62,516 bases of DNA from Fibrobacter sp. (lineage in GTDB: Bacteria > Fibrobacterota > Fibrobacteria > Fibrobacterales > Fibrobacteraceae). The stretch is taken from assembly GCA_017503015.1 (NCBI GenBank), contig JAFVTX010000025.1, positions 1-62,516 of the forward strand. The letters are read 5' to 3'. Below are positions 54,743 through 62,516 of the stretch, in pieces. Under the pieces are notes generated by a model. It saw only the letters and a list, made by a program, of their open reading frames with translations. It ran no database searches and was not told the origin of the DNA. The position numbers and the translations under genes are program-made. Every line of letters begins with the position of its first letter. Position 1 is the first letter of the stretch.

Positions 54743-54795
54743 CCTCCAAAGACAAATGCGGATATCAGGACATTTGTCTCAAGCAGGATTTTCAT
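54505..54795 (-). pseudogene. PIN-toxin start fused to the carB 3' end
   Basis: A 96-residue chimera. Residues 1-19 (MKILLETNVLISAFVFGGK) are the N-terminus of a PIN-domain toxin, with the first catalytic Asp already Glu (usual LLDTN). Then the sequence changes to [21 protein letters not shown], the C-terminal domain of CarB, and ends in CarB's last residues ([15 protein letters not shown]). A 33-residue insert (EDRLAFNSGCYKTPK...) interrupts the CarB part and contains a 10-bp inverted repeat. The PIN domain has lost its remaining acidic residues, so it cannot be a nuclease. It overlaps the antitoxin stop by one base (TGATG), showing the original toxin-antitoxin layout. Whether the chimera is translated into a stable protein is unknown. 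Confidence 0.8.
54575..54673. repeat. Insert with 10-bp inverted repeat within the carB copy
   Basis: About 99 nt absent from genuine carB. It has GGCTGGCCTT (54621-54630) and AAGGCCAGCC (54656-54665) as perfect inverted arms with a 25-nt loop. It keeps the frame. Confidence 0.7.
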
Positions 54796-55019
54796 CAAGC
54801 GGTTCGGGTCCGTCTGAAGTTGGCCATGTCAGCAAGCATCTCCTGCTCGTTCTTCCAGCCCTTGTCGTCGGCGAAAATTCCCTGAATCTGTTTCATGGTC
54901 GCTTTTGCCGCTTTTTTGCGGGATGCCGAGAGAAACCGGACATAACCCAAGGCCGAACGCAAATCTTCCTCGGTAAGCGTTTCGATGATTTCAGAAAATT
55001 CGGCAGCCATTGCAGTCAT
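54795..55019 (-). CDS. Antitoxin-like protein of a broken PIN toxin module
   Basis: 74 residues (MTAMAAEFSEIIETLTEEDL...), a short helical protein with no DNA-binding motif that I can name. Its stop overlaps the PIN fragment by one base in the order antitoxin-toxin, the usual arrangement. AAGAGG lies 6 nt before the ATG. Such helical proteins with the E-D-L-x-x-A-L-x-Y-V-R-F-L pattern precede PIN toxins in several genomes, from memory. With the toxin lost, it would be a solitary antitoxin. Confidence 0.65.
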   Translation of the reverse strand: MTAMAAEFSEIIETLTEEDLRSALGYVRFLSASRKKAAKATMKQIQGIFADDKGWKNEQEMLADMANFRRTRTA

Positions 55020-55518
55020 AGCAAACCTCTTTTCTTAATAAAAAAAATCAAGCTGTAAATGCAACACGGAAAAATATATCCCGTTATCTTGGGCAATCAT
55101 AGCGAACATCTCCGTAATGCGTTCGCTCAGCGTTGGTATCGGTTTAATGTAGGTTGCCATACATTGTTTTTTTCCTGCATAAATATTCGTTTTTTGGGGT
55201 GCTTCTGCTCAAAAGTGGTTGGTAACACTCAAAATTCTAAAAAAAATTTAAGAACAGGTACATTGTTTGCAAATTTTATGTATATTTCTTTCGTATGAAT
55301 TTGATGGGTATAAGAAAAATGGGCGAAATAGGCTTAAAAATGGCTCGTTTTATTCTGTTCCCCCCCCCGTGTAAAATTTAGTTTACAAAATGATTTTGTC
55401 AGAGACGATTTCCGAGTTGGAAACCGCCCTTTTGGCGTTTGTATTCCGTCAAGGGTATTGCGAACGCTGAAATGAGCGGTAATAACTCTTTTTAGTTCAA
55501 ATTAACAGTAGGTATTTT
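55020..55518. other. AT-rich promoter region of the SPFH operon
   Basis: About 500 bases with no credible gene (a 79-residue open frame at 55059-55298 was rejected). It holds a run of nine C (55360-55368) immediately followed by a palindrome TGTAAA-ATTTAG-TTTACA (55370-55387), about 130 bp before the SPFH gene. Confidence 0.55.
55370..55387. promoter_or_regulatory. Palindrome upstream of the SPFH operon
   Basis: TGTAAA-N6-TTTACA, a perfect inverted repeat next to the C9 tract. Its half-sites are those of the nitrogen palindrome, but in the opposite order. A possible operator. Confidence 0.4.
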
Positions 55519-56973
55519 ATGGGTCTTTTTGGATTTGGCAGTAATGCTCCTAAGGTAAATGAAGGCGGCTTTATGGACGCCATCCGGTGCGACGAACCGT
55601 CGTATCTTATTTGGAAGTGGCGTCCTGCGGGGCAGGAAGCGAATACCACAAAAAAAGAGAATGCCATTCGGTATGGTTCCACCGTTCGCGTCAAAGATGG
55701 TGAAGTCGCTGTATTTGTATATAATCAAAAAGACGGAACGCAGCAGGATTTTATCGAAGGTCCGTTTGACAAGAAAATTGAAACGGCGAACTTCCCTGTA
55801 CTTGCAAGTATTGTTGGCTTGGCGTTTGGCGGGGCTTCTCCTTTCCAGGCCGAAGTCTACTATATCAATCTTGCTGGCATCATCCAGATTAAGTTCGCGA
55901 TTCCGTATTTTGATGTGTTTGATCCGCGTCAACCCGATTTAGGCGTTCCCGTTGCGGTCCGCGGAACGATGAGCTTTAAGATTGCGGACTATCGTGAATT
56001 TATCAAGCTGCATCGCCTTGTGAATTTTGATTTGGACGCGTTCCAAAAGCAAATTAAGGATGCTTGCGTTAAGTATGTCAAGGATACCGTTATCAATATC
56101 GTTGATAATATCCCGCTCGTTCAAATAGAAAAGAAAATAATAGCAGTGAGCGATGCCATTGAAGAACGTCTCAAGAAGCGTTTGCAGAGTGAATTCGGTG
56201 TTGTTGTTTCTTCTGTAGATATTGCTACGATTGAGGTGGACAAGACGAGTGATGCTTATGTGACCCTTAAGAGTGTTACGCAGGATATTCAGACTCAATT
56301 TACCAAAACACAGGCGAATGTGAATTTGGATACGATGAAGGCGCAGAGCGCTGTGAATATCCAGAATATGCAGGATATGCAGCGTATCAATGCCGAAAAT
56401 ATGGAGGAATCGCTCCGTATTCAGCGAGAAGAAGCCCAGCGTGCGCAGAAATTGCAGACTGAAGGTGCAAATTTTATGGCTCATCAGCTAAATCAGCAGA
56501 CCAAGGTTGCTTTGGCTGGCACAGACGCCTTGGGACAACTCGGGGCAAATGGCGGAATGAATATGGGCGGAAACGGCGCTTTCAATCCTGGTGCAATGAT
56601 GGCTAGCATGGCTGTTGGTGGTGCCGTTGGTCAGAATATGGCGGGAATGATGAATAATATGATGGGTGGAATGCAGGGTGTTCCCGGTATGACTCCCAAT
56701 ATGGCTCCTCCGCCCCCGCCCATGCCTCCGCAGATTCAGTTCAATGTGGTTGTCAATGGCCAGTCTGCAGGACCTTTTGATATGAATGCGTTGCAGCAGA
56801 TGATTGCTGCGGGGACTTTGACCAAGGATACTCTGGTGTGGAAAGTGGGGATGCCTGCTTGGGCTGCGGCCTCAACTGTGCCGGAGCTCGCGTCTTTATT
56901 CACACCAGCTGTTCCCCCGGTACCTCCGGTTCCGGGAAATCCCGGCGTGCCGCCTGTTCCGCCTTCATTGTAG
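55519..56973 (+). CDS. SPFH-domain protein with C-terminal GYF_2 domain (YdjI-like)
   Basis: A 484-residue protein starting MGLFGFGSNAPKVNEGGFMD. Residues ~15-290 form an SPFH/virion-core-protein-like domain (YGSTVRVKDGEVAVFVYNQKD, FIEGPFDKKIETANFPVLAS, AVRGTMSFKIADYREFIKLH). Similar proteins (YdjI in Bacillus) bind membranes and scaffold other proteins. A Gln/Met/Gly-rich linker follows (about 295-400). The C-terminal GYF_2 domain (about 405-460: VVVNGQSAGPFDMNALQQMI, LVWKVGMPAWAAA) is predicted to bind proline-rich ligands, and the protein ends in its own PPVPPVPGNPGVPPVP tail, a possible self-ligand. It is the first gene of a five-gene operon, all 2-20 nt apart. The role is unknown; membrane stress is a guess by analogy. 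Confidence 0.85.
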   Translation: MGLFGFGSNAPKVNEGGFMDAIRCDEPSYLIWKWRPAGQEANTTKKENAIRYGSTVRVKDGEVAVFVYNQKDGTQQDFIEGPFDKKIETANFPVLASIVGLAFGGASPFQAEVYYINLAGIIQIKFAIPYFDVFDPRQPDLGVPVAVRGTMSFKIADYREFIKLHRLVNFDLDAFQKQIKDACVKYVKDTVINIVDNIPLVQIEKKIIAVSDAIEERLKKRLQSEFGVVVSSVDIATIEVDKTSDAYVTLKSVTQDIQTQFTKTQANVNLDTMKAQSAVNIQNMQDMQRINAENMEESLRIQREEAQRAQKLQTEGANFMAHQLNQQTKVALAGTDALGQLGANGGMNMGGNGAFNPGAMMASMAVGGAVGQNMAGMMNNMMGGMQGVPGMTPNMAPPPPPMPPQIQFNVVVNGQSAGPFDMNALQQMIAAGTLTKDTLVWKVGMPAWAAASTVPELASLFTPAVPPVPPVPGNPGVPPVPPSL

Positions 56974-56982
56974 GAGAGAAGT

Positions 56983-57351
56983 ATGAGTGACAACAGTTTC
57001 TTTTCGATGGATCGTCTTGTAGAGTTTGGTCTTGGTATGGCCGTAGCTCAGCAGATGACGAATGCCATGAATCAGACGCTTTGCCAAATGCAGACTCCGA
57101 CTGCGTCGATGCCTCAAAATGTGGTGTTGAATTCGGTAAATAACGGTGTCTACTATGTTGTCTTGGATGGAAAACAGGCGGGGCCGTTTTCTCAGAGTGA
57201 ACTTTCGAGGCTCATAAATGAGAAAAAAGTTACAAAGGATACTTTTGTGTGGAAGCCGGGGATGCGAGAATGGCTGACGGCAGAGAATATTCCAGATGTT
57301 CTTAAGTTGGTTGCATTAATGCCTCCAGAAATTCCGCAAATGCTAAAGTAG
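56983..57351 (+). CDS. Small GYF_2-domain protein
   Basis: A 122-residue protein. Residues 1-45 are Met/Gln-rich (MAVAQQMTNAMNQTL), like the linker of the SPFH protein. The rest is a GYF_2 domain (YYVVLDGKQAGPFSQSEL, FVWKPGMREW, about 52-105) closely resembling the C-terminus of its neighbour, so a partial duplication of that gene is likely. GGAGAG precedes the ATG. It lies 9 nt after the SPFH gene. Confidence 0.8.
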   Translation: MSDNSFFSMDRLVEFGLGMAVAQQMTNAMNQTLCQMQTPTASMPQNVVLNSVNNGVYYVVLDGKQAGPFSQSELSRLINEKKVTKDTFVWKPGMREWLTAENIPDVLKLVALMPPEIPQMLK

Positions 57352-57360
57352 GAGCAAACA

Positions 57361-57708
57361 ATGAAACCGAATTGGTTTATGATTTTACTTTCTTTGGGAA
57401 TGTCCGCTCTTGCTGGATATGGTCTGTATTCCATGAATGTCGATAACGATAATGTATGGTTGATTACCATAATGGGTGGAATAACGATTTATTCTGCCCT
57501 TGTGGGTGTTTTGGGCTTTCGTTTTGAAAGGGAAGGGCATTCTGTTAATATTCGGCTAATGTCGTCGCTCTTTTTGATTGCGTTTATAGCCGATAATCTT
57601 GTCTTCTCTATTGTTGGACTCTATGTAGCTCCATACATCGTCTTGACAGGCCTGTTGTTATTCGTGTACGCAGGCGCTGTTTACAAGATGATAAACACAA
57701 AGGTTTAA
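57361..57708 (+). CDS. Small integral membrane protein
   Basis: A 115-residue protein with about four hydrophobic segments (residues 5-25, 33-50, 65-85, 88-108), starting MKPNWFMILLSLGMSALAGY. No family recognised. It lies 9 nt after the GYF gene with GGAGC upstream, so it is translated with it; it may be the membrane anchor of the SPFH complex. Confidence 0.75.
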   Translation: MKPNWFMILLSLGMSALAGYGLYSMNVDNDNVWLITIMGGITIYSALVGVLGFRFEREGHSVNIRLMSSLFLIAFIADNLVFSIVGLYVAPYIVLTGLLLFVYAGAVYKMINTKV

Positions 57709-57726
57709 CTTAAAAAAGGAATCTAT

Positions 57727-58674
57727 ATGCCGTTTTGTCAAAATTGCGGAAATAAGTTGGAAGAAGGTGTCGCATTCTGTTCCATATGTGGAACGGCAAC
57801 CGAATGGGCTGGCACAGCAAATAAACCTGAAGAATACGCCAAGCGTGAACAGGTGTTTGTTGGAAAGGTGAGAAAATGTCCTAATTGCGGAACAGTTTTG
57901 AATACTGATGCAGTCAGATGTCCAGATTGTGGAATGGAATTAGGAATTTCACAAATTGGAAGTGCTATTTCGGATTTCAAAAATAAAATAAGAGAATTTG
58001 ATATTAAGCGAAAAAGCGATTTGCGGAATCGGTTCCTTAATGGAAGTAGCTTGAGTCTTGCGGCATACAATATGGAATTTAAAAAGCGAACTTTTTCTTC
58101 TGAAGAAGAGAAGAATAAGTTTATTGATGATTATATAGCGAATAATAAAGTTTTTTTGACGTCTGGAGATACCGATGGTGATGGGGGACTTATAAATTAT
58201 AAACCTACAGCATCGGAGCAGGAATTTGCTCAGTATTTGAAGACTGTTGCGGTTCCTCATAATAAGGGTGAAATTCTAGAATTCCTATCGTTGGCAAAAT
58301 CATCTCTTGCGGGGAAGTCTGTCAATAGTTATTGGTATAAACACTGGTCTGCTTTGCTGTATAGATGTGTTGATGAGGGAAAATTGTTTTATGGCGATGA
58401 ACAAGGTTTTTGTGAAAGATTAGATTCTTTTGTCAAAGATGTTGTGCCTCCACAAAAAACAATGCTAGAAAATATGCAAAACCTTAATGCGAGAATTTAT
58501 AGTCCTATTTGGTGGAAGAAAGTGTTTTCTTCTGGGAAATCGAGTGGGGGTGAATCAGCAGGAGGTTCTGGCGGCCTAAAAAAGATTATGAAATGGAGTG
58601 GTATTGGGTGTGGCGGCCTTTTCGTTTTAATGATTGTGATTTCTGCCATAGCAGCTGCTTTAGGTGTTAAATAA
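57727..58674 (+). CDS. Double zinc-ribbon protein with C-terminal membrane anchor (YdjG-like)
   Basis: A 315-residue protein. It has two zinc ribbons at the N-terminus: CQNCGNKLEEGVAFCSICG (residues 4-22) and CPNCGTVLNTDAVRCPDCG (about 54-72). The middle region is helical and has no recognised domain (FKNKIREFDIKRKSDLRNRF). The C-terminus has a Gly/Ser hinge (GKSSGGESAGGSGG) and a single span (GLFVLMIVISAIAAALG), a tail anchor. Zinc-ribbon membrane proteins are partners of SPFH/PspA proteins in Bacillus (YdjG), which suggests the same role here, by context only. Confidence 0.8.
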   Translation: MPFCQNCGNKLEEGVAFCSICGTATEWAGTANKPEEYAKREQVFVGKVRKCPNCGTVLNTDAVRCPDCGMELGISQIGSAISDFKNKIREFDIKRKSDLRNRFLNGSSLSLAAYNMEFKKRTFSSEEEKNKFIDDYIANNKVFLTSGDTDGDGGLINYKPTASEQEFAQYLKTVAVPHNKGEILEFLSLAKSSLAGKSVNSYWYKHWSALLYRCVDEGKLFYGDEQGFCERLDSFVKDVVPPQKTMLENMQNLNARIYSPIWWKKVFSSGKSSGGESAGGSGGLKKIMKWSGIGCGGLFVLMIVISAIAAALGVK

Positions 58675-58676
58675 AG

Positions 58677-59297
58677 ATGTCTAGTTCGTGTGAAAAAATA
58701 GAACTGGATTTACATAGACAATTTGCAGAAAATCAAAACAGCCACCAGAATGTATTTATGCAGCTGGTGGTTGCTTTTATTGGCATATTTGCTGGACTAG
58801 GCTATGTGTACACTCATTTGGAAACAAGTGTCGTAAAAATTACTGAAGATGCTTTACTGTTTAAACCTTTTGTTATGCATGTTTCCATAATGATAGCGGG
58901 TTTCTTATTTTGCTTGATGGCTTTAGTTGTTATACATTTCGGTTGGTCTTTCCGTCGTGATATGCTGTTGAATCGTAAAATACGTGAATTGGCTTACGGA
59001 ACGGATTGTTATAATCGATTTGAAATATTTTTTAAGGATTATGGAAAAAATGTTGATGATATGCCTGGGTTTTATGAAATATTTTTCAAGGCGATTTTAG
59101 CAATGCAAGTGACATTACTTTTGTTCGCCATCTCATTTGATAGTGGCTGTTGTGTTTGTGCGACTACTCAAACTTGCTGTTCCTTAATTAACTTTTGCTT
59201 GATAATTTTGGAATTTATTATACAGGCTTCTTATTACTATAGGAAACAGGATAAAGTTAAATATCAATTTGTAAGAATGTTTCCCGAAAACGAGTAG
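58677..59297 (+). CDS. Integral membrane protein, last gene of the SPFH operon
   Basis: A 206-residue protein with about four membrane spans (about residues 25-42, 62-87, 137-155, 165-187), a cytoplasmic-looking loop between them (RRDMLLNRKIRELAYGTDCY) and a Cys cluster before the last span (CCVCATTQTCCS). No family recognised. It starts 2 nt after the zinc-ribbon gene's stop without its own ribosome-binding site, indicating coupling. Confidence 0.7.
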   Translation: MSSSCEKIELDLHRQFAENQNSHQNVFMQLVVAFIGIFAGLGYVYTHLETSVVKITEDALLFKPFVMHVSIMIAGFLFCLMALVVIHFGWSFRRDMLLNRKIRELAYGTDCYNRFEIFFKDYGKNVDDMPGFYEIFFKAILAMQVTLLLFAISFDSGCCVCATTQTCCSLINFCLIILEFIIQASYYYRKQDKVKYQFVRMFPENE

Positions 59298-59315
59298 TAA
59301 TTGAATGGGTGAAAA

Positions 59316-59346
59316 ACAGGTGCCCCACTCGGGACACCTGTTTTGT
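59316..59346. terminator. Bidirectional terminator between the SPFH operon and carB
   Basis: ACAGGTGcCCC-ACTC-GGGaCACCTGT with TTTT on the right and AAAA on the left. Confidence 0.85.
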
Positions 59347-59372
59347 AGTTAAAGGAAATTCTGGCTCCCTTC

Positions 59373-59545
59373 GGCAAGCTCAGGGACCTTCCCAAATCAC
59401 ATCTTATTTCTTCACGTGCCTGTGGTACTCTTGGAGGCTGCAGACTTCGAATCTTCCGAAGTCGTGCTTGTCCATGAGGCCTTCCACGGTGGAGGTGAGG
59501 GCGGCGATGGTCGTGGTGATAGGAATGCCCGAGACGACTGCCTTG
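59373..59545. repeat. Direct repeat: genuine carB 3' end
   Basis: The inner copy of the carB 3'-end repeat, matching 54473-54742 apart from its 99-nt insert. Together the two bound the SPFH operon. Confidence 0.85.
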
Positions 59546-62516
59546 GAGCGCATCTGGATTTCGTCGACCATGGCTTCGGCGCCGTTTTCGGTGGTGTTCA
59601 CGATCCACTGCACTTCCTTGTCGTGGATGAGGTCCAGTAGGTTCGGGCGGCCACGGGAGATGCGGAACACGGCGCGGGTCTTGATGCCTTCGTTGTAAAG
59701 CATCGTCGAGGTACCGCGGGTGGCGTACAGTTCGTATCCGAGGTTCACGAGTTGGCGAATGAGCGGCACAGCCTTCTGCTTGTCTTCGTCCTTGAGCGAG
59801 ACGAAAATGTTGCCTTCGCTCGGCACCTTGTTGCCTGCAGCGAGCTGGCTCTTGAGGTAGGCAAGGCCGCGGTCGCGATCGAGGCTCATGACTTCGCCGG
59901 TGGATTTCATTTCCGGAGAAAGCGTGATGTCCACGCCCGGGAACTTGACGAACGGAAACACGGCTTCCTTGACGCTCACGTAAGGCACGTGGACTTCTTC
60001 GGTAAAGCCGATTTGTTCGAGGGTCTCGCCGAGCATGCAGCGGCTTGCGTAGCTGGCGAGCGGAACGCCGATGGACTTGGAAACGAACGGCACGGTGCGG
60101 GATGCGCGCGGGTTCACTTCGATCATGTAGAGTTCGCCATCCTTCACGGCGAGCTGCATGTTCATGAGGCCGACCACGTGGAGTTCCCTTGCAAAGTCCT
60201 TCGCATATTGGCGAACCTTGTCCTGGATTTCCTTGGAAAGCGTCATAGGCGGGATGACGCTTGCGGAGTCGCCGGAGTGAATGCCTGCGGGTTCCACGTG
60301 TTCCATGATGGCGCCCACCACGGTGTGCTTGCCGTCGCTGATGCAGTCCACGTCGAGTTCGGTAGCGTCTTCCAAGAAGCGGTCGATGAGGATGGGCTTG
60401 CCTTCGCCAATGGCGGCAGCTTCTTCTACGAACTTGCGGAGGTATTTTTCCTTATAGACAATCACCATGCCGCGGCCGCCGAGAACGAAGCTCGGGCGCA
60501 CAAGCACGGGGTAGCCAATGCGGTCGACAATAGCCAAGGCTTCTTCCACGTTGTGGGTGATGCCGGATGCGGCCTGCTTGATACCGACCTTGTCGACCAG
60601 CTGCTTGAAGAAGTCGCGGTCTTCGGCGAGGTCAATGTCTTCGGGGCTTGTACCTACGACGTTTGCGCCGGCCTTCTTGAGACGCATGGCGAGGTTCAGC
60701 GGAGTCTGACCACCGAATTGCACAATCACGCCCGCGCAGTTTTCGCGTTCGTAAATGCCCATCACGTCTTCGAGCGTGAGCGGTTCAAAGTAGAGCTTGT
60801 CGGAGGTGTCGTAGTCGGTGGAAACCGTTTCGGGGTTCGAGTTCACCATGATGACTTCGTAGCCTTCGCGACGCAGCGTAAAGGCAGCGTGGCAGCAGCA
60901 GTAGTCAAATTCGATACCCTGGCCGATTCGGTTCGGACCGCCGCCGAGCACCATGATGCGTTTCTTGCCGCGGTTGCCGATAATCGTGCGGACCGGTTCG
61001 GAATTTTCGGCCCAGCAACTGTAATAATACGGCGTAATGGCTTCGAATTCGCCAGCGCAAGTGTCTACGGAGTAGTAGCTCGGCTTGAGGCCAATCTGCT
61101 TACGCACTTCCATGACGTCTTCGGGGCGCTTGTGGAACATGTAGCCAATCTGGATATCGCTAAAGCCGAATTCCTTGGCCTGGCGGAACAGCGGAATGTT
61201 CTTGGCGAGGCCGGCGAGAGACTTGGCTGCCTTGATTTCGTCTTCAAAGTAGGCGAGTTCTTCCAAGTGACGCAAGAAATAGCGGTCGATTTTGGTGTGT
61301 TCGTAAAGCTTTTCGATACTCCAACCGCGACGGAAGGCTTCGTACAGCACGAAGATGCGTTCGGCGCTCGGACGGGCGACTTCCTTGGTGAGCGTTTCGT
61401 CGTCGTATTCCTTGAACTTTTCGCACTTGGCGCAAGAACCGAATCCACCGTAACCTGTTTCGAGGGAGCGCAGCGCCTTCTGCATGGCCTGCTTGAAGTT
61501 GGTGCCGATGGCCATCGCTTCGCCCACGGATTTCATCTGGGTGCCGAGCGTAGAATCGGCCTTCGGGAACTTTTCGAACGTGAATCGCGGAACCTTCACA
61601 ACAACGTAGTCGAGAGCCGGTTCAAAGCAGCTCGGGGTCGTTTGCGTAATGTCGTTGCGGAGTTCGTCGAGGGTGTAGCCTACAGCGAGGAGGGCTGCAA
61701 TCTTTGCGATGGGGAAGCCCGTTGCCTTAGAGGCAAGCGCAGAAGAACGGCTCACGCGCGGGTTCATTTCGATGATGATGCGGCGACCGGTCTTGGGTTC
61801 GATGGCCCACTGCACGTTGGATCCGCCAGTTTCCACGCCGATGGCTTCCATGACCTTCAGGGAGTCGTCACGCATGGCCTGGTAGGCGCGGTCATCGAGG
61901 CTCTGGATCGGGGCGACCGTGATGGAGTCGCCGGTGTGTACGCCCATGGGGTCCAGGTTTTCGATGGAGCAGACGATAACGGCGTTGCCCTTCTTGTCGC
62001 GCATGACTTCCATTTCGAATTCTTTCCAGCCAAGCAGCGATTCTTCGATAAGGACTTCGTTGTTGAGTGATGCGTCAAGACCGCGGTTCACGATGGTCTC
62101 GAATTCTTCGGGATTGTGGGCGATACCGCCGCCCGTGCCGCCAAGGGTAAAGCCCGGACGAATAATTAGCGGCCAGCTTCCGATAGTGTGGGCGATTGCC
62201 GTCGCTTCGCTCATGGAGTGTGCCGAACCGGAACGTGGGAGGTCCAGGCCAATCTTGAGCATGGCTTCCTTGAACAGGTGGCGGTCTTCGGCGCGCTGGA
62301 TGGATTCGGCCTTTGCACCGATGAGCTCCACCTGGTAGCGGTCCAAAATGCCGCGTTCATTGAGTTCCATGGCGAGGTTGAGTGCCGTCTGGCCACCGAG
62401 AGTCGGGAGCAAGGCGTCTGGGCGTTCGCGGCGGATGATTTCGTGCAGAATATCAACGTTTAGCGGCTCAATATAGGTGCGGTCGGCCATTTCGGGGACG
62501 GTCATGATGGTGGCCG
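59404..62516 (-). CDS. carB: Carbamoyl-phosphate synthase, large subunit (5' end outside window)
   Basis: Makes carbamoyl phosphate from bicarbonate, ammonia (via CarA) and two ATP for arginine and pyrimidines. About 1037 residues are seen; the ~55 N-terminal ones (first Rossmann segment) are beyond the right edge, so the visible Met ([14 protein letters not shown]) is not the start. Two ATP-grasp halves are present ([15 protein letters not shown] near visible residue 137 and [16 protein letters not shown] near 675), with the oligomerisation domain between them, then the C-terminal allosteric MGS-like domain. It is transcribed toward the SPFH operon. Its 3' end was copied at 54.5 kb. Confidence 0.96.
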   Translation of the reverse strand, partial: ATIMTVPEMADRTYIEPLNVDILHEIIRRERPDALLPTLGGQTALNLAMELNERGILDRYQVELIGAKAESIQRAEDRHLFKEAMLKIGLDLPRSGSAHSMSEATAIAHTIGSWPLIIRPGFTLGGTGGGIAHNPEEFETIVNRGLDASLNNEVLIEESLLGWKEFEMEVMRDKKGNAVIVCSIENLDPMGVHTGDSITVAPIQSLDDRAYQAMRDDSLKVMEAIGVETGGSNVQWAIEPKTGRRIIIEMNPRVSRSSALASKATGFPIAKIAALLAVGYTLDELRNDITQTTPSCFEPALDYVVVKVPRFTFEKFPKADSTLGTQMKSVGEAMAIGTNFKQAMQKALRSLETGYGGFGSCAKCEKFKEYDDETLTKEVARPSAERIFVLYEAFRRGWSIEKLYEHTKIDRYFLRHLEELAYFEDEIKAAKSLAGLAKNIPLFRQAKEFGFSDIQIGYMFHKRPEDVMEVRKQIGLKPSYYSVDTCAGEFEAITPYYYSCWAENSEPVRTIIGNRGKKRIMVLGGGPNRIGQGIEFDYCCCHAAFTLRREGYEVIMVNSNPETVSTDYDTSDKLYFEPLTLEDVMGIYERENCAGVIVQFGGQTPLNLAMRLKKAGANVVGTSPEDIDLAEDRDFFKQLVDKVGIKQAASGITHNVEEALAIVDRIGYPVLVRPSFVLGGRGMVIVYKEKYLRKFVEEAAAIGEGKPILIDRFLEDATELDVDCISDGKHTVVGAIMEHVEPAGIHSGDSASVIPPMTLSKEIQDKVRQYAKDFARELHVVGLMNMQLAVKDGELYMIEVNPRASRTVPFVSKSIGVPLASYASRCMLGETLEQIGFTEEVHVPYVSVKEAVFPFVKFPGVDITLSPEMKSTGEVMSLDRDRGLAYLKSQLAAGNKVPSEGNIFVSLKDEDKQKAVPLIRQLVNLGYELYATRGTSTMLYNEGIKTRAVFRISRGRPNLLDLIHDKEVQWIVNTTENGAEAMVDEIQMRSKAVVSGIPITTTIAALTSTVEGLMDKHDFGRFEVCSLQEYHRHVKK

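Noticed and set aside
54756-55058. 100-residue plus-strand frame over the antitoxin
   Set aside because: Antisense to the antitoxin, which has a good start and overlaps the PIN fragment as expected.
55059-55298. 79-residue open frame before the SPFH operon
   Set aside because: No ribosome-binding site, odd composition, and overlaps the AT-rich promoter region.
59752-62070. 772-residue frame antisense to carB
   Set aside because: carB is unmistakable on the minus strand; the antisense frame shows no domain.

Overview
The window looks like a chromosomal segment from a Fibrobacter-type bacterium (phylum Fibrobacterota, rumen or gut fibre degraders). The assignment is by gene content and style and was not checked by a search. 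It rests on a PPi-dependent phosphofructokinase, a GTP-dependent PEP carboxykinase, a type III glutamine synthetase, a diaminopimelate aminotransferase of the DapL type, a large secreted protein with GLUG-like and InlB-like repeats ending in a Bacteroidetes-like sorting tail, and intergenic spaces filled with 'GTCATCCCCGC...' and 'GTCATGGCGG...' repeats. Most of the window is ordinary, moderately GC-rich housekeeping sequence. Two stretches are AT-richer and look accessory: about 8.5-12.0 kb and about 53.1-59.3 kb.

Layout. 0-8.1 kb: metallophosphoesterase, RlmH, RF3, PPi-PFK, a 56-residue conserved small protein, aquaporin and AspRS. 8.3-12.0 kb: repeats, a 1028-residue surface protein and two tandem short paralogous peptides. 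12.0-21.7 kb: CvpA-like protein with a Ser/Thr kinase, NadB, a PpiC-type foldase, tRNA-Glu(CTC), FabZ, a PutP-type symporter, SfsA and NudC. 21.7-26.1 kb: an orphan pilin, then a cobalamin riboswitch controlling a TonB-dependent receptor and a beta-propeller-like lipoprotein. 26.2-32.1 kb: an inositol-phosphatase-family protein, a HAD phosphatase, a 46-residue zinc-finger-like protein and HrpA. 32.2-38.2 kb: GlnN, GlgC, PEPCK. 38.6-52.4 kb: GltBD, NadE, DapF, DapL, a NifA-like activator, AmtB and a P-II protein. 52.6-62.5 kb: a GNAT acetyltransferase, two AT-rich secreted or membrane proteins, a broken toxin-antitoxin locus fused to a copy of the carB 3' end, a five-gene SPFH/GYF/zinc-ribbon membrane operon, and carB running off the right edge.

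How genes work together. The strongest system signal is a nitrogen regulon. Sigma-54 -24/-12 elements lie in front of glnN, gltBD, the P-II gene with amtB, and dapF. Upstream of these, at activator distance (about 110-140 bp), sits a palindrome TTTACAA-N3-TTGTAAA: perfect at glnN and twice at dapF, degenerate at gltB and the P-II gene. A GAF-AAA-Fis sigma-54 activator encoded nearby is the natural candidate to bind it. The cobalamin locus joins a riboswitch, a BtuB-like receptor and a propeller-like lipoprotein, a layout resembling BtuB-BtuG of Bacteroides.

The most novel-looking region is 54.5-59.5 kb. A five-gene operon (SPFH protein, GYF_2 proteins, zinc-ribbon and membrane proteins), reminiscent of the YdjGHI membrane-stress module but without PspA, lies between two direct copies of the 3' end of carB. 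The outer copy has replaced most of a PIN-type toxin gene. Repeats have also entered coding sequence: hrpA carries about five in-frame intergenic-type repeats, and the lipoprotein signal peptide is partly made of one.
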